Positions 1 through 5,689 of a DNA stretch of 5,952 bases are shown here, piece by piece (the first letter of the stretch is position 1; each line of letters starts with the position of its first letter). The stretch is from JASLBX01 sp036374175 (lineage in GTDB: Bacteria > Actinomycetota > Actinomycetes > Jiangellales > Jiangellaceae): assembly GCA_036374175.1 (NCBI GenBank), contig DASUUH010000129.1, positions 1 through 5,952 on the forward strand, given 5' to 3'. The notes beneath the pieces are model-generated. The model saw only the letters and a list, made by a program, of their open reading frames with translations. It had not been told where the DNA came from and did not search any database. Both the position numbers and the translations under genes were made by a program.

Positions 1-834
1 GACGTCGTCGGGTTGGAACCCCGCCGTCGGGGCGTCCACGATCGCTACCGCCGCGTTCGCAGGACCCACCGGGTTCACCCGCACAGTGCCGAGCATCGGG
101 TGCAGACGACAGACGTAGTCAAACGTCCCAGGCTCGGTGAACGTGTGGGTGAACACGTCACCCGGGTTGAGCATTCCGCTCTCGAAGGCTGGCTCGCCGC
201 CCGTTCCGACCAGTCGGTGCATGAAGAACGGGACCTCCACGTCGGGCTTCGGCCCGGCCGGATGGCGCACCACCAGCCCGCCGAACAGCCCACGGTCCAC
301 GGCCTCCTCGATGTGCTTGAGATGATCATGAAACGGCCAGCAGCCCGCCGCGTCGTTGGTGACGTCGAAGATGTAGCGCCACTCCTCGCCTGGGCAGATC
401 GCGTCACTCCGACGCCCGTCCGGCGCGACCACCCCAAACGGCCACGACCCGTCAGAGTCGATGCCGTAGTCCAGCCCGTGCAGGTGGAAAGTGTGCGGCT
501 CGGTGTCAGCGTTGTGCACGTGGATCCGTAGGCGCTCGTTCGGCCGGGCATACAGGACACAGCCCGGCACGCGGCGATCCCATCGCGGCTCGTTCACGTC
601 CGCGGCAACCAGCGGGGCCGTGTTCGGCACTGTGTAGGCCGGGTCGAGGTACTCCCGGTAGACCAGCGCATCAAGTCGTCGACGCTCGATCTCCGACTGC
701 GGGATATAGGTGTCCTCGTGGCCGTGATTGCGCATGCAATCACGGCCGAATGCGCCGTGCTCCCCTTCATCCGGTGTGACTGGGCTGTATGCGGGCACCT
801 TTTCGATACGCAGGTAGATGTCGCGACAGCGCAT
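1..834 (-). CDS. Multicopper oxidase, N-terminal part (3' end beyond window)
   Basis: The reading frame is open from ATG at 834 to the window edge (278 codons), so the C-terminus is missing. Cupredoxin copper motifs are visible: HTFHLHG at residues 114-120 (His117, His119) and WPFHDH ending at His171 (His169, His171) are the HxH pairs that bind type 2/3 copper in multicopper oxidases. A second cupredoxin unit ends with Cys242, His245 and Met247 in YVCRLHPM, a type 1 blue-copper site, with His206 a possible fourth ligand. The family oxidises metal ions or organic substrates and reduces O2 to water; the substrate here is unknown. I see no signal peptide or Tat motif, so the product may be cytoplasmic. 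The start is chosen because GGGGGCG lies about 8-12 bases upstream and a stop in the same frame lies at 850-852; a GTG at 849 is the only earlier start. After residue 255 the chain continues as if into another domain. The family call is firm; the exact subtype is not. Confidence 0.88.
   Translation of the reverse strand, partial: MRCRDIYLRIEKVPAYSPVTPDEGEHGAFGRDCMRNHGHEDTYIPQSEIERRRLDALVYREYLDPAYTVPNTAPLVAADVNEPRWDRRVPGCVLYARPNERLRIHVHNADTEPHTFHLHGLDYGIDSDGSWPFGVVAPDGRRSDAICPGEEWRYIFDVTNDAAGCWPFHDHLKHIEEAVDRGLFGGLVVRHPAGPKPDVEVPFFMHRLVGTGGEPAFESGMLNPGDVFTHTFTEPGTFDYVCRLHPMLGTVRVNPVGPANAAVAIVDAPTAGFQPDDV
720..747. repeat. Perfect 12-bp inverted repeat inside the oxidase gene
   Basis: GGCCGTGATTGC (720-731) and GCAATCACGGCC (736-747) are exact reverse complements separated by GCAT. 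They fall in codons about 30-38 of the multicopper oxidase. The repeat would form a stable hairpin in the early part of the message. Perfect arms of this length and a four-base loop are unlikely by chance in a window this size, but a function is not shown. Confidence 0.6.
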
Positions 835-848
835 TCGAATCGCCCCCA

Positions 849-876
849 CTCAACGTCCGCAAGCGGATCCGTTGAG
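849..876. promoter_or_regulatory. Imperfect palindrome upstream of the multicopper oxidase
   Basis: Outer arms CTCAACG (849-855) and CGTTGAG (870-876) and inner arms TCCGC (856-860) and GCGGA (863-867) pair around AA, with only a two-base TC bulge (868-869). It lies 15 bases upstream of the oxidase ATG, immediately before its probable ribosome binding site. This position suits a repressor operator or a 5'-leader hairpin that hides the ribosome binding site. I cannot match it to a known copper-regulator box, so the role is inferred from position and symmetry only. Confidence 0.4.
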
Positions 877-1086
877 ATCCCCCAATTTTGATCGAGCGTA
901 CTCCCGAAGTGTGGATCCCGCCATGGCCATGGATGAGCGGGCCTGCAGCGTGCAATGGGTCCCGTACTGTGCTCGCACTTGGGCGGCTTATGCCCTCGGC
1001 ATTTCGCTGATCACGACTAGGGGATCTGGGCTTGGGGGCATGGGCCGTGGGTCTGGACGGATTTCAGCGCGCTGGGCTTTGGGGCG

Positions 1087-1281
1087 TTGGGTGGACGACC
1101 GGTACGCCGCCGTATCTCGACGGCGGAGCTGGCGCCGATGGCGGAGGAGCTCTTGCCGGCGCCGCGTCCGGGCTACCAAGCTGACCGCCGAGATCGGCGA
1201 CATCCTCGCCCCACGAGCCGCGCACGGACCGGTCCGCTGCTGGCGGCGTTGGAGCGGGCGGTGGCATTCAGTCGCTGGTAG
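1087..1281 (+). other. Coding-like remnant upstream of the 1282-1677 ORF
   Basis: This stretch lies in the same frame as the following ORF and ends at a TAG at 1279-1281. Parts look coding: ISTAELAPMAEELLP near 1117-1161 and TGPLLAALERAVAFSRW just before the TAG. Between them, about 1171-1220, the better coding signal is in the next frame, reading ATKLTAEIGDIL with G/C-rich third positions. A shift out and back plus a nonsense codon is the simplest reading, making this the decayed N-terminal half of the gene that follows. A 7-bp inverted repeat (CCGCCGT 1107-1113, ACGGCGG 1120-1126) also falls here. I do not recognise the family. Confidence 0.3.
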
Positions 1282-1677
1282 GCCGCAGGTGCGCGCAATC
1301 CTGTACCCAACGGTGACTTCCTCATTCCCGGCACCCCGGCTCCGGTCGGCGGCGGCCCCGTGCCGCGCTACACCGCCGCCGACCTTTTCACCACCCAGTA
1401 CGGAGCCGCGCTTGTGCTGGACCACCACATCAACGCTCCCGGCCTGGTCACGGGGGACATCCAAGCTTCGGTCAACACCACCACAGCGGTCTCCGGTCAG
1501 GCCGCCTTCGACGCCGCAGGCAATCTGCGCGATGCCTGGATTGAGGCTCTGGCGTCCCGCTACCAGGTCTTGCGTCAGTTCCCCGGTCCGGGCGCCAAGG
1601 CACAGCGCGACGGGTTCATCAACGGGCTCCCCGCCGCCGTCCTGTCCCGCGCGGTGGGGTCGTTTGCCGGGTGGTGA
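1282..1677 (+). pseudogene. Unknown protein, 5'-truncated; usable GTG start at 1360
   Basis: The frame is open from just after a TAG (1279-1281) to TGA at 1675-1677, with strongly G/C third positions and a balanced amino-acid composition, so it was or is protein-coding. The protein-like sequence already begins upstream of the first plausible start, GTG at 1360, with NPVPNGDFLIPGTPAPV. This suggests the true gene started farther left and was broken. From 1360 it would give 105 residues. Visible segments are YTAADLFTTQYGAALVLDHHIN (about residues 3-24), an alanine-rich middle, ALASRYQVLRQ, and a terminal SFAGW. No signal peptide, membrane segment or nucleotide-binding motif is present. I do not recognise the family and give it no function. 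It ends 15 bases from the tail of the vapC remnant on the other strand. Confidence 0.5.
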
Positions 1678-1691
1678 CTCCTCCGCTCCGG

Positions 1692-1982
1692 CTACGGATG
1701 TGGGCGGGACGTTCCGGCCGGTCAGGGCCATCTGCGGTGACTACCGGAACGTCGAGTCGTTCGGCGAGTGCGACGTGTACGAGACGTCGTGCGCCGATGC
1801 ATTTAGTGGCGCCGCTGCCAGACCCGGTCGGACATCTCATCGGTCTGTGGGTAGCGAGTGAGCCGGAGGTCTCGGAGAACGCGGCGAGCGTCTTCGGCGA
1901 GCTCGCCGTCGATGTGGCCGCCGAAGACCATTCTGTTCAAGACGTTGAGCACCTCATAGTCGATCAGATCAGGTGCGCTCAT
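1692..1982 (-). pseudogene. Degenerate vapC-like PIN-domain toxin
   Basis: VapC toxins are PIN-domain ribonucleases paired with a VapB antitoxin. From ATG at 1982 the frame reads MSAPDLIDYEVLNVL and continues to DRVWQRRH before TAA at 1805-1803 (59 residues). This matches the middle of actinobacterial VapC, with the conserved acidic residue in the YEVLN segment. The rest lies in other frames: skipping TA gives NASAHDV (1803-1783), skipping TC gives VHVALAERLDVPVVTADG (1780-1727), and a last shift gives LTGRNVPP. Together these rebuild the usual H-N...D-x-x-Y/H-V-A-L-A-E...T-A-D order with at least three frame breaks. The N-terminal 30 or so residues, including the first catalytic Asp, are absent; a TGA precedes the ATG. 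No vapB lies upstream, where the GCS2 gene ends 38 bases away. The family call rests on motif order; non-function is clear from the breaks. Confidence 0.7.
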
Positions 1983-2020
1983 CCATCAGTAGTGGATGGT
2001 CGTGACTAGGTGTAAGCCGC

Positions 2021-3493
2021 TCAGAGCGGCCAGGCGTGCACCGGCTGGCCGGTCTCGGCCAGCTCAAGGTAGCGCTCGAGCACGAGTGCGAACGCCTGGT
2101 CTCGACCGATCCCGGGCTCAACCGCCTGGAACGCCCGCCACTGCCAGCGGGCTCCGGTCTGGGCTGAGCGCACCCGCTGGTCGATCACGTCGAGCAGCGC
2201 GATGTCCTCCGCGGCCACTCCGGCCTCCCGGAGTCCTTCCGCGGCCCGGGAAAGTAGTCGCAGCACCAGTTCGGACCCCGGCTGGACCACCATGTTGCCG
2301 CGGTCGTCCGGCCAGGCGAGCAGGCAGCCCAGCCCGGTCCGGGCGGCGTTGTAGAAGTTGTTCCGGACCTGCTCGAAGGGCGCGCTCTCAACCCAGATGT
2401 GTGACGTTGGGGCAAGCGCCAAGGCCAGCCCAACCAGGAAGGCGGCGTTGGCGAGCATGTCGACAAGGGTCGGGCCGGCGGGCAGCGCACGCATCTCTAT
2501 TCGCAGGTGCCCTCCATCTGCCGAGTCATAGATAGCGCGGTTCCACCTCCAGACCGTGCTCTGGTGCAGGCGTAGCTCGTCCAGGCCTGGCGGTCGCTGG
2601 CGGGCGATGCAGTCAAGCGGGTCCTCGTCACTGAGGATCGGCAGCAGCGGCTGGTGAAGCCGGACGCTCTCTTCGAACAGTTCCAGTGGCCCGCCGCGCA
2701 CCCATTGGGTGCCGAAGTCGACCCGGGGCGGGCGGCGGATGCTTTCCCTGTCCGGGCGGTCGTCGACGGACTGCTCGAACAGCGCGATCCGCGTTTCCTC
2801 CCACAACCAGCGGCCGAGCAACATCGGCGAGTTGCCGGCCGCGGCCAGTACCGGCGCGGTGGCCAGCTGAACGGCGTTGAACGTGGACGCGAACTGCTCG
2901 GGCGCGATGCGCAGATGGACCTGAAAGGCAGTATTCGCGCCCTCTAATGCGACGTGGTGCGTGGTCAGGTCTAGCCGTTCCCGTCCCTGGATGCAGATCC
3001 GGAACGGCTGCCGGCGCAAGCGCCGCAAGCTGTGATCCAGCGCTCTGTAGCGAGGGAGTTCCGTTAACACCCGACCGTCGAGATGATGCCGGGAAAGCGT
3101 CGGCAGGATGCCGATCACCGCGACTCTCGCCGACTGGGCGGCAGCGGCCTCGGCGACGACCGCGAGCAGGCCGCGTAGCTCGTCGGACATAGCAGTAAAG
3201 GACCGGCCGGCCAGCGGCGAGGGCCGTGGGTTGAGCTCGAGGTTGAACCGGTCGAGCTCTACAGTGACGCGCGAGTCGCGGACGTCGGCCAGGATCTGCT
3301 TGTTCCGCCGAACGGGCATCCCGCGACCATCAACCAAAAACAGTTCCAGCTCCGCACCCAGGGTCCGCGGTTGCTGCCCGAAACCCGAACGGGACAGCAG
3401 AAGCTGCAGCGCCGCCAGGTTGCGCTCCAGACGATCGGCGAACTGAACGTAGTCTGACTCTTCGAAGCGAACGCGGTCGATCCCGATACCCAC
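2021..3493 (-). CDS. Glutamate-cysteine ligase family 2 (GCS2) protein
   Basis: This intact 490-residue protein belongs to the GCS2 carboxylate-amine ligase family, which uses ATP to join the gamma-carboxyl of glutamate to an amine, classically cysteine. Family signatures are the metal-binding LGAELELF (residues 45-52, Glu48 and Glu50), NLELNPRPSPL (84-94), NTAFQVHLRI (188-197), GNSPMLLGRWLWEETRIALF (220-239) and HLRIEMRALPAGPTLVDM (329-346). It has no signal peptide or membrane segment, so it is cytoplasmic. The GTG start is supported by GAGGTGGGG about 7-15 bases upstream. It is longer than YbdK-type members (about 370 residues) and EgtA. No glutathione synthetase or ergothioneine genes lie alongside, so the physiological product is uncertain. 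It appears to be transcribed alone. The next gene leftwards is a dead vapC; rightwards is a 600-base gap. Confidence 0.88.
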   Translation of the reverse strand: MGIGIDRVRFEESDYVQFADRLERNLAALQLLLSRSGFGQQPRTLGAELELFLVDGRGMPVRRNKQILADVRDSRVTVELDRFNLELNPRPSPLAGRSFTAMSDELRGLLAVVAEAAAAQSARVAVIGILPTLSRHHLDGRVLTELPRYRALDHSLRRLRRQPFRICIQGRERLDLTTHHVALEGANTAFQVHLRIAPEQFASTFNAVQLATAPVLAAAGNSPMLLGRWLWEETRIALFEQSVDDRPDRESIRRPPRVDFGTQWVRGGPLELFEESVRLHQPLLPILSDEDPLDCIARQRPPGLDELRLHQSTVWRWNRAIYDSADGGHLRIEMRALPAGPTLVDMLANAAFLVGLALALAPTSHIWVESAPFEQVRNNFYNAARTGLGCLLAWPDDRGNMVVQPGSELVLRLLSRAAEGLREAGVAAEDIALLDVIDQRVRSAQTGARWQWRAFQAVEPGIGRDQAFALVLERYLELAETGQPVHAWPL

Positions 3494-3560
3494 GACACCC
3501 CACCTCGTAAGATGCTTCCTCGGCCCGCACCGATGAGGCTACGATCTGGCCGGCTTGGCG

Positions 3561-3589
3561 GTTATGGCTAGCTGTAGTCGCGCTGACAA
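3561..3589 (-). promoter_or_regulatory. Candidate promoter for the GCS2 gene
   Basis: Read on the minus strand, TTGTCA (3589-3584) and CATAAC (3566-3561) are separated by 17 bases, resembling -35 and -10 boxes of a housekeeping sigma factor (5/6 and 4/6 matches to consensus). The -10 box lies about 68 bases before the GTG start, leaving room for a short leader containing the ribosome binding site. Support is by pattern and position only. Confidence 0.35.
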
Positions 3590-4107
3590 GCGTCCTCGGC
3601 TCCTTGTCCAACAACCGTACGGGCATCGCGGATGCGAGCGCTTCAATCTTGGCGAGGGAGACTTAACCTTCACGACGCTCGTCTGACGCGGTAAACGCGT
3701 TCCTCGCATCCTGGGAGTGAGCGCGGGCCACGGAGGAGGGCCGTGAGGAGTCGAACAGGCGTGGTCAGACGGCCAAGGGCGGCAAATGCCCGAGGTCGAT
3801 GAGCTCGAGATGACAGCCAGCGTGGGCGAGATCCTCGCCGCTAGAGGCCGGTCAGCGGTTGCCGCTCCGGCCAGCACCGCGCGGATACGCCGCAGCAGCG
3901 GGCGCGGGACGGGGCGGCGAGTCACGACCCGGATTACGAGGCGTACGTCCGGTCCGACTTCGAACCTGGTGAAGGGTTACTAATGTGCTGGTGATGAACA
4001 ACGCGGGTTACAGGGCGTATGGCCCGAAACGGTCCCAGGTTCCCTGTCCGCGTCTGGAGCGTCGGGGCGGCGGCTGTGACGGGCTTGGTAGGTGAACGTA
4101 GCTGAGG
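3590..4107. other. Intergenic or decayed stretch without an intact gene
   Basis: There is no convincing gene here. Two short pieces look faintly coding on the plus strand: 3747-3860, reading VEQAWSDGQGRQMPEVDELE and then MTASVGEILAARG, and 3926-3991, reading DPDYEAYVRSDFEPGEG to TGA in the next frame. They would need a frameshift near 3890 to join. No start with a good ribosome binding site and no recognisable family is seen. A small hairpin (ACGCG-GTAAA-CGCGT, near 3688-3702) is present. The part beyond 3990 shows no gene; it is the 3' flank of the lipoyl ligase-like gene, and I see no T-tailed terminator there. Confidence 0.4.
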
Positions 4108-4818
4108 TCAAGTTGGTCGAACCGGTGGGACTGCGCCGTCCGTGACCGGCTTTCGGGTTCCGGAGTCGAGCTCTGCGATGAGGGCTGCCTCGAGGTCGTC
4201 CAGCGGAACTCCCGGTCCGGCTGCCGCGTCACGCAGTTCCGCCCGGCCGCGGATCTTGTCGTCGGGCGAGAGGTGTAGCAGGTCGAGTAGTGGCTGCGGA
4301 TCCCACACTCGATGGACGAGGCATTGGAATCGCGCCACGTCCCTGGTACGCCGTTGAGAGATGCCCACCACTTTGCGCCCGTCCACAGTCACCTCCCCCG
4401 GGCCGATAGCGCCGAAGCAGACCAGCGGTCCCCATCCGGTGCGCTCGAGCCGACCGCGGTGTAGGGCTCCTGCGACTCCCAGCTTGGCCAGGCTGCGGCA
4501 CCAGGCGTTGCCAAGCCAGTCCGCCGAGAACCCGACGTCATCCACCCAGCGATGGTCGTTTCGCGGGAGCAGAACGTCGATCCAGAGGCAGTCGCCGGGA
4601 ATAAGGAGTACCGCGCCACCGCCACTTGGCCGGCGGACAACCTCGATTCCGCGGTCATGAGCATATTCAACGTCTGCGACTCCATCCCGTTGACCGCTGC
4701 CGAGCACCAGCGCTGGGCGCTCGGGGGTGAAGACCCATGCTGTCGTCCTGGTCAAAGACCGAGGCAAGGCACGTGCGTGGAACTCTGCAGGCGAACCTCG
4801 CCATCGCTCGACGATCAT
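4108..4818 (-). CDS. Lipoate-protein ligase family (LplA/LipB/BPL fold) protein
   Basis: This complete 236-residue protein has the hallmarks of the biotin/lipoate ligase fold, whose members attach or transfer lipoyl, octanoyl or biotinyl groups to a lysine on carrier domains of dehydrogenase complexes. The key loop RRPSGGGAV (residues 62-70) is followed by GDCLWIDVLLP (75-85), and GRKVVGISQRR (147-157) contains Lys149, the equivalent of the catalytic or binding lysine of LplA. PALVLGSGQ (35-43) is the usual N-terminal motif. It lacks the separate C-terminal accessory domain of E. coli LplA, as is common in actinobacterial single-domain members. ATG at 4818 gives the expected N-terminal length, but its AAGGGA ribosome binding site sits unusually close (about 2-3 bases). 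No lipoyl-enzyme genes are nearby, so substrate and role (salvage ligase versus transferase) are undetermined. Confidence 0.85.
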   Translation of the reverse strand: MIVERWRGSPAEFHARALPRSLTRTTAWVFTPERPALVLGSGQRDGVADVEYAHDRGIEVVRRPSGGGAVLLIPGDCLWIDVLLPRNDHRWVDDVGFSADWLGNAWCRSLAKLGVAGALHRGRLERTGWGPLVCFGAIGPGEVTVDGRKVVGISQRRTRDVARFQCLVHRVWDPQPLLDLLHLSPDDKIRGRAELRDAAAGPGVPLDDLEAALIAELDSGTRKPVTDGAVPPVRPT

Positions 4819-5080
4819 GATCCCTTGAGTGGTCCCTCGGAGTGCTCGGCCAGCCCGCGATCGGCACCGCCGTGATCCTGATCGGACGCACGGCGGCGCC
4901 AGACCCAGCGGAACTTCTCAGAGGCTATCGAGTGGCCACACGGGCCGCAGCTGGCGCGACGCTGGACGACGGCCGTTGCCGAGTTGATCGCCGCGTTGCC
5001 GGGTGTGCCGAGGACTGGCAAGAGCGTCGTGCACGGCGGGCTGATCGTCGTAGTCGTGGATGGTCGTGGGAGTCTGCGGG

Positions 5081-5320
5081 TTAGCCCACCGCAAGGTCAG
5101 CCACGATGTCGCTGACCTTGCGGAGTAGCCGCCCTTCGACGGGCGTCTTACGAACCCCATAGTGCTGGTAGAACCTTGCGGCCTCGTCGTCGATAGCGGT
5201 GACCACACGTAGCGGATTCGTACTGGCCAGTGGTCGACGAATGGTGCCACCGACAATCTCAGCGCCGACCAGAACTGTTGAATCGGACAGGTGATGCGGC
5301 TGGTCGGGGCGGTGCGCCAT
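5081..5320 (-). pseudogene. GNAT-like acetyltransferase C-terminal fragment
   Basis: The 79-codon frame opens with an ATG inside the tRNA-Lys fragment and ends at TAA (5083-5081). Residues from about 17 onward, particularly RVVTAIDDEAARFYQHYG (38-55) and RLLRKVSDIVADL (64-76), match the last strand-helix-strand part of GCN5-related acetyltransferases (the usual A-x-x-FY-x-x-x-GF element followed by a lysine-rich tail). The acetyl-CoA-binding motif (Q/R-x-x-G-x-G/A) and the first two-thirds of the domain are missing, so it cannot be an active enzyme alone. The first 15 residues (MAHRPDQPHHLSDST) correspond to tRNA and junction sequence rather than protein homology. No ribosome binding site precedes the ATG. 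Most likely a truncated gene left at an integration junction; a very small novel protein is the less likely alternative. Confidence 0.5.
5089..5123. repeat. Perfect 13-bp inverted repeat at the end of the GNAT-like fragment
   Basis: CCGCAAGGTCAGC (5089-5101) and GCTGACCTTGCGG (5111-5123) are exact reverse complements around a nine-base loop. On the minus strand the hairpin covers the last codons before the TAA at 5083-5081. No T-run follows, so it is not a classical intrinsic terminator. It could be a T-less terminator, an mRNA-stabilising hairpin, or a protein-binding site. Confidence 0.65.
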
Positions 5321-5354
5321 CAGGGACTCGAACCCCGAACCCGCTGATTAAGAG
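5311..5354 (-). tRNA. tRNA-Lys(CUU), 3' part only; probable attachment-site copy
   Basis: Read on the minus strand, the sequence begins at the anticodon loop CTCTTAA (5354-5348, anticodon CTT). It continues with the 3' anticodon strand TCAGC, a variable loop, a paired T arm (CGGGG / CCCTG around TTCGAGT), the acceptor strand ATGGCGC and discriminator A. A genomic CC follows, then G instead of a full CCA. The 5' half is missing: upstream of the loop the bases (GCACT) no longer pair with TCAGC, and no D arm is found. A break within the anticodon loop with an intact 3' end is the known footprint of tyrosine integrases that target tRNA genes. The fragment is therefore probably the distal att copy, with the complete tRNA at the other end of the element. 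Confidence 0.75.
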
Positions 5355-5420
5355 AGTGCTGATCGCAGCCGCATATGGCCTCTACCTGCGACGTTGTTGA
5401 CGGCATGGCTCGCTCCAGAC

Positions 5421-5483
5421 GTGCCACGGCGCACGAGTTGACATCATTTCGTGCCACGAACTGTGCCATGAAGTGCACTGCCA
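5421..5483 (-). repeat. Cluster of short TGGCA repeats beside the tRNA fragment
   Basis: On the minus strand TGGCA occurs four times: at 5483-5479 (TGGCAG), 5468-5464, 5456-5452 and 5426-5422 (each TGGCAC). The copies are spaced 12-30 bases apart, about 70-130 bases from the tRNA fragment. Two copies extend to CGTGGCAC. Clusters of short direct repeats at this distance from a tRNA-type core are typical of integrase arm-binding sites. The assignment is inferred. Confidence 0.45.
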
Positions 5484-5689
5484 CCTCGTCGGTCAAGTGC
5501 GTGTCCGGACCCTAATGGCTCGGATGCCGAACGCTCCCGCCTATGCTGGTGACAGGGTAGTGCCTGCATGCGACGACGCCGACTGTGGCAACGGGAGCAG
5601 CGAGTGGCATTTCGCCCAGAAGACCGCGCCGCGGAATGCTAGGCCCAATTCGATGGCTGGACTCTGGTGTTGGCGTGGGAGCCTTGGAC
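5484..5689. other. Leader region before the LuxR/AAA-type gene
   Basis: I see no gene here on either strand. Together with the repeat cluster it forms a gap of about 335 bases between the tRNA fragment and the regulator gene. No integrase or excisionase gene lies here, though one would often be expected next to an att site. TATGCT at 5542-5547 could be a -10 box for the plus-strand gene, but I see no convincing -35 partner. Confidence 0.35.

Noticed and set aside
13..531. 172-codon plus-strand frame
   Set aside because: It is an antisense shadow of the multicopper oxidase, rich in Arg, His and Val, with no domain and no ribosome binding site.
921..932. Perfect 12-base palindrome CCATGGCCATGG
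   Set aside because: It is made of a short repeated CCATGG unit with no loop and no promoter context, so chance is sufficient.
988..1731. 247-codon frame on the minus strand
   Set aside because: It lies antisense to the coding 1282-1677 ORF and reads as a shadow. Only its first residues (LTGRNVPP) are meaningful, as the frame-shifted tail of the vapC relic.
818..1861. Long open frame of 347 codons on the plus strand
   Set aside because: Composition is dominated by Arg, Ser and Pro with no domain. It overlaps the better-supported 1282-1677 ORF and the vapC relic, so it is a GC-rich shadow frame.
1980..1998. Small dyad CATCCA...TGGATG after the GCS2 stop, as a terminator
   Set aside because: The stem has only six pairs, contains A/T pairs and is not followed by a T-run.
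3539..3925. 128-codon minus-strand frame in the gap upstream of the GCS2 gene
   Set aside because: Low-complexity Ser/Pro/Arg composition, no recognisable motif and no ribosome binding site. It also runs over the probable GCS2 promoter.
5436..5470. TTGACA at 5438-5443 as a -35 box for the LuxR-type gene
   Set aside because: No -10-like hexamer is found 16-18 bases downstream (CTGTGC at 17), and it is about 250 bases from the start codon.
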